DNA of 64,000 nt from JBFXIE01 sp050176255 (GTDB lineage: Bacteria; Pseudomonadota; Gammaproteobacteria; Burkholderiales; Burkholderiaceae_C): the NCBI RefSeq assembly GCF_050176255.1, contig NZ_JBFXIE010000004.1. One strand, given 5' to 3'. The stretch's first letter is position 1. Each line of letters begins with the position of its first letter. The notes under the pieces were generated by a model. That model saw only the letters and a list, made by a program, of their open reading frames with translations, had not been told where the DNA came from and made no database searches. This document shows positions 42,958-51,733 of this stretch, piece after piece. A program made the translations under genes and the position numbers.

Positions 42958-45243
42958 ATGAAAACCTCGGCACTCACCCACCAGATGTTCGATAATAGAC
43001 ATTACCTGTCGTTGTCATGCCTTTTGGTCGCAGCCACTTTGGCAGCCTGCGGTGGCGGCAACAGCGACGGCGAACAAATCGTCGAAAAGGCAAAGTCCAC
43101 CTCCAATGGCCGCAAACCACCCAAGGGAACAACGTTCGAGCCTGTGGTCATCGTCCCTACAGAGCCGGCACCCACAGAACCCGCTCCTACGGAACCCGCA
43201 CCCACTGAGCCCACTCCGACCGTGATTTCCACTGTGCCCGTGGCTCCAGCGCCCACCCCTGTTTCCACTGCGCCCTTCACTTGCGCTGCGGATGCAATCA
43301 CTTGCGTCGAAGTCGCATCCACCGGCTCGCAGGTTCAATCGTCCGTGCCCGTCACCTTTGGGCAGCCATTCAAAGCGGGGGACTGGCAATTCAGCACCCA
43401 GGGCCTTGTCGCCAAGGTGGATGGCGCAGTTATCCCGCTGCAAACGGACGAGATCTCATCGCACCGCGACGGCTCGGCCCGCTTCGCCGTGCTGAGCGCC
43501 CAACTGAACAACCTGCAGCCCGGCCAGAGCAAAATCATCAACTTCTATACCGGCGCGAAAAGCACCAGCACCCCCAACGTTCCCGCAAATCCGGACTGGA
43601 ATCTGGAACTGGAAGCCCAGGTATACGACTCGACCGGCGCCATAACCACCCTGGTTGCCCTGCCCCAGGCGGAGCTGGTCAAGCAGATCAGCAGCAATAC
43701 AGGCAAACGACTGTCTGGTGGGGTGGCCAATGAGTACACCGTTGTGCTGCCCTTCAAAAACAAGGCTACGGGAGCCACGCACCCTCACCTGACGGCACGG
43801 CTGCACACCCGCATGGTGGACGGTGGCCAGCGTATCCGCACCGACGTGGTGATGGAAAACACCCGCACTTGGACAGCCAACCCCAGCAATATCACCTATT
43901 CATTCGCCGTGAAGCGCAACGGCAGCACCATCTACACCCAACCCAAGTTCACCCACTACCACCACGCCCGCTGGCACAAGGTGCTGTGGACGGGTGCCTC
44001 TGCCGAGCCGCAGGCATATGTGCGCCACAACATGCCTTACTTCATGGCGAGCAAGGCGGTGTGGAACTACAACCTTGCCCTGACGATTCCTGAATCGACA
44101 CTCGCCAATGATGCTGCAGCGCTGGCCAAGGTTCGTACCGATCAGGCAGCACTGGGCCCCATGGCCAACCTTTTCCTGCAACCTTACTTCCCTATGACCG
44201 GCGGACGCAGCGAAATTGGCCCCTACCCAACCTGGACGGTCAAATACCTGCTGAGCCAAGATCCGCGTGCGTTTGAAATCATGATTGCAAACGCCTCTGC
44301 CGCAGCATCGGTGCCTGTGCACTACCGCGACGAGAGCACCGACCGCCCGATCGATCTGGACAAGTACCCCTACGTGTCGATGAACTCATCATGGTCCAAC
44401 CCTGTATTGCCCCCAGTGACTAACGGCACGACGATCTGGGAAGCCGACATTGCGCACCAAGGTTCTTTCACCTACGTTCCTTACCTGGTGACCGGAGACG
44501 CGTTCTACCTGGATGAAATGACTTTCTGGACTGCCTGGAATGCAGCGGCACCCAACCCGACCTATCGCGGCGCAGGTCTGGGCCTGACTAAGGAAAACCA
44601 GGTGCGGGGCCAGGCATGGGCGATGCGCGCACTCGGCGAAACCTACCGTGCACTGCCGGACAACCATCCCAGCAAGGCTTACTTCGGCAGGCAACTGGAA
44701 GCCAACCTGGACTGGTATGTAAACGCCTATCCGCGCAACGCCAACGCGTCGCAGTTTTACTCCATGAACGCCATGCCAAAGTCTGACGACTGGACGCTGA
44801 CTGGCCCGTGGCAGAACGACTACTTCGCAATTGTCTTTGCCCAATTGGCTGAAAACGGTGAATCCAAAGCAGCCGAAACGCTGAACTGGGTGAGCAAGTT
44901 CAATCTGGGCAGGTTCAATGCTGAAGCGGATGGCTTCTGTACGGCGTACGCAGCCGGTTACTACTTCAACGTTCAAAACGCAAACAGGGTTCCTTACGGC
45001 TCCTGGAGAGACCTGTTCCAAGCCAACTACCCCGGTACCACCTGCTCGTCATCGCTGGTCGTTGAAGGATATCCCGAGTGGGCAGGCGGCTATGCGGCAT
45101 CTGCACGCGCCATGATGGCTGCAGCACATAATGCTGGCGTACCCGGCGCTGCAGAAACCTACGCAAAATGGCGCACCTGGACACCGAAGATGGATGCTGA
45201 CTTTGTCAACAACCCCACTTGGGCGATTGTGCCCCGCCAGTAA
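42958..45243 (+). CDS. Lipoprotein with RIFT-barrel (YetA/PcRGLX-like) polysaccharide-lyase-type domain
   Basis: A 761-residue lipoprotein: signal and lipobox (LAAC, Cys about 31), a glycine/charged stretch, a proline-rich spacer of about four PTEPA units (residues 67-88), then a large ectodomain. Its start, VPVTFGQPFKAGDWQF with LQTDEISSHRDGSARFAVL, resembles the N-terminal RIFT barrel of YetA/exo-rhamnogalacturonan-lyase-like proteins. The C-terminal half is rich in Trp/Tyr and helical segments (RGQAWAMRALGETYRALPDNHPSKAYF), as in alpha/alpha-barrel sugar enzymes. A role in cutting or remodelling the exopolysaccharide at the cell surface is inference from fold resemblance and locus. A terminator follows. 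Confidence 0.7.
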   Translation: MKTSALTHQMFDNRHYLSLSCLLVAATLAACGGGNSDGEQIVEKAKSTSNGRKPPKGTTFEPVVIVPTEPAPTEPAPTEPAPTEPTPTVISTVPVAPAPTPVSTAPFTCAADAITCVEVASTGSQVQSSVPVTFGQPFKAGDWQFSTQGLVAKVDGAVIPLQTDEISSHRDGSARFAVLSAQLNNLQPGQSKIINFYTGAKSTSTPNVPANPDWNLELEAQVYDSTGAITTLVALPQAELVKQISSNTGKRLSGGVANEYTVVLPFKNKATGATHPHLTARLHTRMVDGGQRIRTDVVMENTRTWTANPSNITYSFAVKRNGSTIYTQPKFTHYHHARWHKVLWTGASAEPQAYVRHNMPYFMASKAVWNYNLALTIPESTLANDAAALAKVRTDQAALGPMANLFLQPYFPMTGGRSEIGPYPTWTVKYLLSQDPRAFEIMIANASAAASVPVHYRDESTDRPIDLDKYPYVSMNSSWSNPVLPPVTNGTTIWEADIAHQGSFTYVPYLVTGDAFYLDEMTFWTAWNAAAPNPTYRGAGLGLTKENQVRGQAWAMRALGETYRALPDNHPSKAYFGRQLEANLDWYVNAYPRNANASQFYSMNAMPKSDDWTLTGPWQNDYFAIVFAQLAENGESKAAETLNWVSKFNLGRFNAEADGFCTAYAAGYYFNVQNANRVPYGSWRDLFQANYPGTTCSSSLVVEGYPEWAGGYAASARAMMAAAHNAGVPGAAETYAKWRTWTPKMDADFVNNPTWAIVPRQ
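43156..43221 (+). repeat. Coding tandem repeat (PTEPA units) in the lipoprotein gene
   Basis: About four 15-bp units encode PTEPA/PTEPT. The units differ at synonymous positions (for example ACAGAG, ACGGAA, ACTGAG), which suggests that the peptide, not the DNA, is maintained. The product is a stiff spacer between lipid anchor and ectodomain. Confidence 0.8.
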
Positions 45244-45260
45244 GTCAATTCGACTCCATC

Positions 45261-45286
45261 AAGCCCCGCCCTGACGGGGCTTTTTT
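45261..45286 (+). terminator. Rho-independent terminator after the RIFT-barrel lipoprotein gene
   Basis: AGCCCCG pairs with CGGGGCT across a CCCTGA-type loop, followed by six T residues. It also separates this gene from the convergent EPS operon end at 45349. Confidence 0.88.
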
Positions 45287-45348
45287 ACGTCAGGATCCGT
45301 TGATTCTGTCGAAGAAATCAGCATCCACCCCTATCCAATACAGCCATC

Positions 45349-46122
45349 TCAATAGAGAAACTCATCCGCCAAATCATGCATCAGAGAATTGCGGGGAAAA
45401 TTCGCATTCTTGTCAACACCAGCTCTGCGCCAAGTCTCGTTGTAAAGATGAAGAAATGACGCGCCGGCAACACTCTCTGCCGGCGACTTCAAAAGATCCT
45501 GCGGACAACGCCACCAGTCCACTGGATTGGCAAAGCCGGGAGGGTGAACCTTGAATCCATGATCAGGATAGATAGACTCAATTGCGGATATCAAGCGCGG
45601 CCCAAGTTCTCCCCACACAATCTTCTCTTTTGGAAAAGAGCTGGCATATCCAAAGGCCAAATCTACAATATTGCCCGCAGCTGGTACAGGGTTATAAATT
45701 ACATTATTGCTAACAATTCTTCCATCAGGCCTTCGAAGTGCTTTTTTAGCCATTTTCTTTAATAAACTGGCTTGATCGCGCTCCGTCACAAGAAATGGAA
45801 CAGCACCCAAAGCAGAAGGGGCGGATAATGCAACCACATCGGCATCAGCCCATAGCCCTCCTTGCGAATTAAGAACGGCGTAGCGAAACAAATCGCTAAA
45901 CTGTGCCAAAGAGCCAGACTTTCCCCTGAACAGTCTATTTTCCGGAAGAACCTCTCTGGCATCTCGTACTTCCGCACCTGGCGGTGCATTGTCAAGCCCA
46001 CCATAAGACCACAACAACGTGCGATATCCCTTGGAAACAAACGAATTGACTGATATTTTCTCGATCTTTGACAAGGACCCCGTAACCCAGAGCATGTGAA
46101 CAATTAATTCAGCCACGATCAT
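45349..46122 (-). CDS. GT32-like / capsular glycosyltransferase
   Basis: A 257-residue glycosyltransferase of the Gly_transf_sug (DXD) type. AQFSDLFRYAVLNSQGGLWADADVV contains the nucleotide-sugar binding ADAD motif (about residue 92), and HLYNETWRRAG is a family-like C-terminal element. ATG 46122 overlaps the preceding GT2 stop as ATGA, so the longer frame starting inside that gene is rejected. It is the last gene of the EPS operon in this direction. Composition is AT-rich compared with the genes upstream of 50 kb. Confidence 0.85.
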   Translation of the reverse strand: MIVAELIVHMLWVTGSLSKIEKISVNSFVSKGYRTLLWSYGGLDNAPPGAEVRDAREVLPENRLFRGKSGSLAQFSDLFRYAVLNSQGGLWADADVVALSAPSALGAVPFLVTERDQASLLKKMAKKALRRPDGRIVSNNVIYNPVPAAGNIVDLAFGYASSFPKEKIVWGELGPRLISAIESIYPDHGFKVHPPGFANPVDWWRCPQDLLKSPAESVAGASFLHLYNETWRRAGVDKNANFPRNSLMHDLADEFLY

Positions 46123-47102
46123 CCCCCAATGTGAATTTTCTGAAAAATCTTCCTCTTCAATACCAAAGCGCAAATCATCGCCAAATACGCAAATGATTTA
46201 ACCACACGGTAGCGATGCCCAATAGAATGGGCAAACGCCTTATGAGCCACGGCAAGACTTCCTTGCCAATAATGCGAATAACCGTGATCAAAATAAACGG
46301 AACCCAGCCTCTGAGAAAACTGGTGGACAGACATGGTTTGACCATCACTCTGCGAAAGCCCCCACCTGAGTCGCGCCGATCTCAACAAAGAAGCAAGACC
46401 TGACTCACTCGCCAGCCTATGCATGGCACTGGCGGAATGAATTCTGTACAAGGCCACGGGGCCAGCAAGGGAATGCATCTGCATCAAACGGGAGGCTTTC
46501 AGCCAAAAATCATAATCCTCTGCCTGCCGCATGGACTCGTTGAACCCCCCTATTGATTCATATATCGATCGCCTGATGACCGCCGTATTCATTCCAACCA
46601 GCAAGCCATTCATCAAACGTAGATAAAGCCAACCTGATCGATCAGGGTCGCACCCAGTGTCGCGAGGCACAAAATTCATCAATTCAGTGGCAGGCCGAAA
46701 ACTTCCGTTATCTTCGGGCAGCCACCGAATGAATCCTCCAAAAACCACCCCGACTTCGGGGTGGCTATCAAAATAATTGACTTGGGCCTCCAGTTTGCCC
46801 GGAAACCACACATCATCTGCATCCAGGAAAGCCATATACTTTCCGAGGGCTATACCCATGCCGACATTTCTGGCTCTGGAAACACCAAAGCCGGCAAGAC
46901 GAATGACCTTGACTCTGGGATCCACACTCATCAGTCGCGTGTAATCATCGTCATCAGACCCGTCGTCCACGACAATCAACTCAAAATCTTGATAAGACTG
47001 GCTCAAAACACTTTGCACTGCCTGATCAATGTATTGTCGGCAGTTTTTAACCGGAATAATTACCGAAACAACAGGAGGGGCAATAGAAATAGTTTCTCTC
47101 AT
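46119..47102 (-). CDS. Glycosyltransferase family 2
   Basis: A 327-residue GT-A enzyme with VSVIIPVKNCRQYIDQAVQSVLSQSYQ, ELIVVDDGSDD, GVSRARNVGM and FLDADDVW (the DXD metal motif). AEDYDFWLKAS is the likely acceptor-binding/catalytic element. Adds one sugar of the EPS repeat unit in the cytoplasm. ATG 47102 has GGGTGAG upstream; an ATG 12 bp earlier is possible. It overlaps the following GT32-like gene. AT-rich. Confidence 0.9.
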   Translation of the reverse strand: MRETISIAPPVVSVIIPVKNCRQYIDQAVQSVLSQSYQDFELIVVDDGSDDDDYTRLMSVDPRVKVIRLAGFGVSRARNVGMGIALGKYMAFLDADDVWFPGKLEAQVNYFDSHPEVGVVFGGFIRWLPEDNGSFRPATELMNFVPRDTGCDPDRSGWLYLRLMNGLLVGMNTAVIRRSIYESIGGFNESMRQAEDYDFWLKASRLMQMHSLAGPVALYRIHSASAMHRLASESGLASLLRSARLRWGLSQSDGQTMSVHQFSQRLGSVYFDHGYSHYWQGSLAVAHKAFAHSIGHRYRVVKSFAYLAMICALVLKRKIFQKIHIGG

Positions 47103-47159
47103 AAACTCACCCATTATCAAGGAATTACTCACCACCCTTTTAACGAAAAAGGCTGGATT

Positions 47160-48137
47160 TCACTTGAATTTCAGGGCATTCTTCCCCAAAAGCATGCCCA
47201 GAAGATAAAAAAAATCCATCAAACCCACAACTGCCCGTGAGTTTTTTTTCAAACGGCCACAGCAAGTTTCTGCCAGGAAAATAAATGTCCCGCGGAAAGC
47301 CTTGGAAAACCAATAGCGAGGCACGCCAAAGGCATAAGGAACATTTTCCCTGCGACTATCGCCATTATCAATGCGTATGCCATTGGCCACACCTGACCAA
47401 TAAGCCCATCGAAAGTGGTAACGCAGGGTCATTCTTTCCGAAGGAACAGAATGCAGGATGGAGAAAGCAGGATCGTAATAACCTCTTGCATGCACTGCTT
47501 TGAGCCTCGCATGAAGATCGCCGTCCTCCCCTCCAAGCAAGTTCCCGGCAGATCGTCCAAGATTGGTATTAAAACCACCCAACTGGATCAACAAATCCGT
47601 TCGAGCAATGAAATTCCCCCCACACAACTCCCCATCAAAATCATCATACGAGACCACTGCGTGGCTCAGCTCAATCCAGCCGAGGATGCCCCGATACTTT
47701 CCTGCATGCGCTGGCAGCCAGTCAGGCGGGGACTTCTCCCAGTCTGGCAGGCAAGGGCCACCGACATAATCAGCCTGTGCGCTTTCAATCCAGTGCATAG
47801 CCTGGATCAGCCAACGCCTATCCAACGCTTCATCGTCGTCAATAAATCCCACCCAGTCAGAGCTTGCTGCATTCAGGCCACGGTTGCAGGCATGTGAACG
47901 CCCCTGTTTTTTTTCAAACTCATACCTCAATTTTATTTTTTTTTGATAAGACTCAACCAGTTCCCGGTATCGCAAGCCATGGTCAGGCTGTGAGTTGTTA
48001 TCAACCACGATCACCTCCATCAGCAAATCATGAGGCAACTCAGCATCAGAAATGCTTTTCAGCGTTTTATCAATCTGATGGGAACGGTTATAGGTCGGTA
48101 TGATGATCGAAAGGGATTTCTTCACATCTTCAGTCAT
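47160..48137 (-). CDS. Glycosyltransferase family 2
   Basis: A 325-residue GT-A enzyme with LSIIIPTYNRSHQIDKTLKSI, EVIVVDNNSQPD, GRSHACNRGLNAASSDWVGFIDDDE (DDD metal site), and GGNFIARTDLLIQLGGFN with GGEDGDLHARL. A different sugar donor from its GT2 neighbour is likely, since similarity is limited to the core motifs. The ATG overlaps the wzx stop as ATGA. AT-rich. Confidence 0.9.
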   Translation of the reverse strand: MTEDVKKSLSIIIPTYNRSHQIDKTLKSISDAELPHDLLMEVIVVDNNSQPDHGLRYRELVESYQKKIKLRYEFEKKQGRSHACNRGLNAASSDWVGFIDDDEALDRRWLIQAMHWIESAQADYVGGPCLPDWEKSPPDWLPAHAGKYRGILGWIELSHAVVSYDDFDGELCGGNFIARTDLLIQLGGFNTNLGRSAGNLLGGEDGDLHARLKAVHARGYYDPAFSILHSVPSERMTLRYHFRWAYWSGVANGIRIDNGDSRRENVPYAFGVPRYWFSKAFRGTFIFLAETCCGRLKKNSRAVVGLMDFFYLLGMLLGKNALKFK

Positions 48138-49576
48138 CTGCGCACCCTCATTCGAATTTGCATCTCAAGCACAATCCGCAACAATTCATCCCTCACAGGA
48201 ATATTCAGCATTAAATATCCTGACAAAGTCATGGCCGCGTAAAGCCCAGCGCCCAGCAGCAGTTTTAAAAAATAATTCCAGTCAGACATGATTTCTGCAT
48301 GTAGAAAATAGTACCCTACAGCCACCGGAACCCATACCATCGCTGGTTTCAATGTGCTCTTCGTCCATTCCACGACATCAACACCAAGATAATGCGCGAC
48401 AGACCATAAAAAAAACGGCATTGCTGCAATCTGCCCCAAAGCCAAGGCCATTGAAAAACTGACCATGGTGCCGTCATACAACAAGAAAACTGCCCCAAAC
48501 TTTGCAAGCAAGGCGATGAATAACGGAGCAATGACCGCATGCGGCTTGCCTATTCCGGTGACAGCGTACCCTGCCATCAAAAATATGGTTGCAGCAGCGC
48601 ACATCAGACTAAGCCACGGGATGACCACCACAGCTCCTAGCCACTGCGATCCGTACAACACACTGACTATTTCGTGAGCCATAATGGCTACCCAAGCCAA
48701 TGCGGGCAACATCAGACAATTTACGATGGAGGAACTCTTCAGGTATTCTCTGGACAGATTACCGTGGGCATGATGGGTTTTTGCCATGTATGGCACGGCA
48801 AAAAAATAGATCGTCGGATGGATCACCAGACCCACTATATTCACTGTCGAATTAGCCCGACTAAACAAGCCGACATTGAACGCATTGCTTAATCGACCCA
48901 GAAGTATGTCTGGAAGCGCAGTATCAGCTGTTTTCATCAATGCAGAAACCAGGTTACCAGTGCCGAACCCCAGTATTTTTCGCCATCCATGGAAGGACGG
49001 CTTCCAGCGGAGACTTTGAGGCAGAACATAATTAAAGGCCAACCCGCTCACAATGATGTTTACCAAATTAGCCCAAGCCATTGTCATGTGTTTGGCACCG
49101 GCGAGCGCAAAACCTATTGACGCCACAAAATAGATAACCGTACTGACGGCTGTGACCCATGCGGATCTAGTGACATCCATCTCACGCATCAACAAGGCCT
49201 GGGGTATTGCGCCGAAAGGTATCAATAAAAACCCGGCAGCCAGCACCTTGACGACAGGCTCTACCGCTGGCTCTCCGTAAAAATCAACCCAAAAAGAAGC
49301 ACTGAAGAACATCAGGAGGCCTGTGACTATCGAACACACAAATAACAGTCCGATAGCTCCGCTCAGTGTTTGATCGTTGATTTCTTTTTCCTGCTTCAAA
49401 TATGCAGTCACACCGAAATCCCGGAATACATGCGCAATACCGATCAGCACGACACACATGGAAAATATTCCAACATCCGATGGCGTCAAAATACGAGCCA
49501 AAATAATGGTCAACACAAAATTTGCCAGTGTTGCAATATTACTCACCAAGAACTGCGCGGCAATCTTTCGCCTCAA
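48134..49576 (-). CDS. Oligosaccharide flippase, Wzx-like (MOP superfamily)
   Basis: A 480-residue inner-membrane protein with about 12-14 helices that moves lipid-linked repeat units to the periplasm. N-terminal FLVSNIATLANFVLTIILARILTPSDVGIFSM and FRDFGVTAYLKQEKEI are typical of the LPS/EPS biosynthesis flippases. The start is a TTG at 49576 with GGAG 8 nt upstream. No in-frame ATG lies near, and a nearby ATG is in another frame and hits a stop after four codons. It is preceded by an 85-bp gap, the largest in the biosynthetic operon apart from the one at 54 kb. Confidence 0.9.
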   Translation of the reverse strand: MRRKIAAQFLVSNIATLANFVLTIILARILTPSDVGIFSMCVVLIGIAHVFRDFGVTAYLKQEKEINDQTLSGAIGLLFVCSIVTGLLMFFSASFWVDFYGEPAVEPVVKVLAAGFLLIPFGAIPQALLMREMDVTRSAWVTAVSTVIYFVASIGFALAGAKHMTMAWANLVNIIVSGLAFNYVLPQSLRWKPSFHGWRKILGFGTGNLVSALMKTADTALPDILLGRLSNAFNVGLFSRANSTVNIVGLVIHPTIYFFAVPYMAKTHHAHGNLSREYLKSSSIVNCLMLPALAWVAIMAHEIVSVLYGSQWLGAVVVIPWLSLMCAAATIFLMAGYAVTGIGKPHAVIAPLFIALLAKFGAVFLLYDGTMVSFSMALALGQIAAMPFFLWSVAHYLGVDVVEWTKSTLKPAMVWVPVAVGYYFLHAEIMSDWNYFLKLLLGAGLYAAMTLSGYLMLNIPVRDELLRIVLEMQIRMRVRR

Positions 49577-49661
49577 GATTTTGGCTCCATTTTAGGTTTC
49601 TTTAAGGTCCAGCTTCTATACATAAACCGTCTTTCACAGCCTTGCCAACCGCTGCGCTTTT

Positions 49662-50702
49662 TTACTTGCACATCAGGCGCCATTGCATACGCTTTATAAA
49701 ATGCAGACCGTGCCCTTTCAGGCCATACACCACAAGCCCTTTGTAAAAAAAGTGCTCCTCGGTTGAAAAATCGCGTTTGGCGGCGGTTTCTCCTTCGCCG
49801 CGGTCAATACAGGTCACACCCTCAGTTTGCGCGCTGCGCAAGATATGCCGATACAAGATGCGCCCCGGTGAATAACTGGCAAATCGATGGTCGTAAACCG
49901 GAAACCAGTAATGCAGAATTGGGCCACACTGAAGACCAAAATGTCCTGCTATCCACTTGCCACCGCATCGCAATACGCTGAGGCGGGCCAGGCAGTTGGG
50001 GTCACCGGATTCCAGCAAACGGATGAGCAAACGGACATTGACCTTGTCCAGCAATGGGCCGCTGTGGTGGCCGGTGCGCCGGTATTGCGCGCTCTTCAGT
50101 GCAATAAGACATTCAAGGTCTTGCATCGGGTTGGCCGACTGCATTTCAAACTGAAGGGGTCCGTGTTCGGCCGCCAGTTTTCGCTCGCGCCGCTCTGTGT
50201 CGCTGACCAGTTTTCTGTCGCGGTTGCGCAGCCATTCCCAGTGAGCCACGCCTCCATCGGCATGGATGCGGGTTCTGAGGCCTTTTCTGGGGTTGTCACC
50301 CGTCAACCCATGAATGCGCTGACTTTCGTCCAGATGGGTGAAGTAAAGGCACGGAATGCGGGCTGCGCGCAGTATTGCAGGCCAATCGAGTGCAACGCCT
50401 GGAAGCGCCAGCAAGCCGAAGTAGTCCGTCATCTGCCGACCGGCGGGTTCCCACAGACCCAGGCGGCCCGTCCAGCCGATGGCCCGCTGCAAGGGCATCA
50501 GGCCCACCAGCACATCGCCACGCGTGCAAAGCAACACTTCCACCGGGCCTAGCGTTTCGTTGACTGCCTCGGCATACGTGGGTGACAGGAAGGCCCAGCG
50601 CGAGGTGTCACTCTGGTTAAGCATGCGGCTCCAGTCCTGACGCTCGGCTGCGGTCAGTGCGGCAAATGGCTTGCGCTGGATTTGCAGGTCTTGGCGGCTC
50701 AT
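49662..50702 (-). CDS. GNAT/FemAB-type acyltransferase
   Basis: A 346-residue relative of the CelD/BioF2-type acyltransferases. Key stretches are RWAFLSPTYAEAV, GVLVGLMPLQRA-like sequence, DTERRERKLAAEHGPLQF, CLIALKSAQYRRTG, SVLRCGGKWIAGHFGLQCGPILHYWFPVYDHRFASYSPGRILYRHIL and CIDRGEGETAAKRDF. This is the second such enzyme in the locus, with a different N-terminus from the one at 41.2 kb. It likely decorates a sugar with an acyl/aminoacyl group. ATG 50702 overlaps the deacetylase stop as ATGA. Confidence 0.87.
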   Translation of the reverse strand: MSRQDLQIQRKPFAALTAAERQDWSRMLNQSDTSRWAFLSPTYAEAVNETLGPVEVLLCTRGDVLVGLMPLQRAIGWTGRLGLWEPAGRQMTDYFGLLALPGVALDWPAILRAARIPCLYFTHLDESQRIHGLTGDNPRKGLRTRIHADGGVAHWEWLRNRDRKLVSDTERRERKLAAEHGPLQFEMQSANPMQDLECLIALKSAQYRRTGHHSGPLLDKVNVRLLIRLLESGDPNCLARLSVLRCGGKWIAGHFGLQCGPILHYWFPVYDHRFASYSPGRILYRHILRSAQTEGVTCIDRGEGETAAKRDFSTEEHFFYKGLVVYGLKGHGLHFIKRMQWRLMCK

Positions 50703-51733
50703 ATGGCTGGCACACTTTGCAGCGGCCGAAAAAACAGGAAAGTCGCCAAACGAGCGAAATCGATGCATCCTGCCTGGCAGGTCCAGGGGTTTTCAGGTAA
50801 GTGAATCCTGCCCAGCGCAGGCAACGATGCAGGCCAACGTGACAAATCCACCAACGTGGCATCGCTGGTGAAGATCCATTCAAAGCCGCATTGCCGGGCA
50901 GCGGTAACCAGTTCTGGCGACCAGGCGCCATGCGGGAAGGACATGCTCCTGAGCCCCTGCCCCAATTCGTCCAGCATGCGACGGCTGGCCAGCAATTCGG
51001 CCCGGGGGTCGGGCGACAGTGTCAAAGGGCTGTGCGTGTGTCCATGCCCTCCGATGGCGAACTGCGCGGGGATACGCGCCTGCAGGTCGTCCCGGCTCAG
51101 CATTTGCCTTTGCGCAACCTGCTGCTGCGCCCCGGGGGCGTGCCGCTGCAGCCAGGCCTGGCGGTCTGCCTGCGGCATGGCGCCCAGGTGGGCCGCCAAG
51201 GCTTGGCTGACGCTGCCTTCGGGCATATTGCCCCACCCGGCGGCGGCGCACAGACGGGCGGGCGCCCCTTGTTCGGCAAGTGCTGCAACCAGTGCGTCTT
51301 GCCACCAGCGCGGGGCGTCCAGCCCCACCACCTCGCTGGACACGAATAGCACCGCTGGCAGGTTGCGGCGGGCCAGCTCAGGGGCGGCGTGATCCAGCGT
51401 GTCGCGCCAGCCATCGTCAAAGGTGATCAGCATCGGGTTGGGGGGCAAAGGACGCTGCCCCTGGCGCGCAGCCTGCAGATCGTCCAGGCTGACCACGTTG
51501 TAGTGGCGCTGGACAAAGTCCAGCGTGCGCCGAAAGCCGTCCAGGGTGAAGGTGAACTCGCGCTCGGCCAGGGCAAAGGCCGGGTCATTGGCCGGCAGTA
51601 CCCTGTGGAACATCAGCACCGTTAACACGCGGCGGTTGCGCCAGCGGTGCCAGGCGCCCAGAACGCCGCTGCGATAGAGGGCCCGCCTCATGGCGTTCTT
51701 CACGCTGACCATCGCGCTGGCCATCGCGCTCAT
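50699..51733 (-). CDS. Polysaccharide deacetylase (NodB/CE4 type)
   Basis: A 344-residue CE4 esterase that removes N-acetyl groups from a glycan. LTVLMFHRVLP, LITFDDGWRDTL (metal and catalytic Asp pair), GGHGHTHSPLTLS (metal His pair) and SFPHGAWSP are in the right order. No signal peptide is visible, so a cytoplasmic or membrane-side action on lipid-linked intermediates is possible. It overlaps the neighbouring deacetylase and GNAT genes, which puts N-deacetylation next to a possible re-acylation step. Confidence 0.9.
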   Translation of the reverse strand: MSAMASAMVSVKNAMRRALYRSGVLGAWHRWRNRRVLTVLMFHRVLPANDPAFALAEREFTFTLDGFRRTLDFVQRHYNVVSLDDLQAARQGQRPLPPNPMLITFDDGWRDTLDHAAPELARRNLPAVLFVSSEVVGLDAPRWWQDALVAALAEQGAPARLCAAAGWGNMPEGSVSQALAAHLGAMPQADRQAWLQRHAPGAQQQVAQRQMLSRDDLQARIPAQFAIGGHGHTHSPLTLSPDPRAELLASRRMLDELGQGLRSMSFPHGAWSPELVTAARQCGFEWIFTSDATLVDLSRWPASLPALGRIHLPENPWTCQAGCIDFARLATFLFFRPLQSVPAI

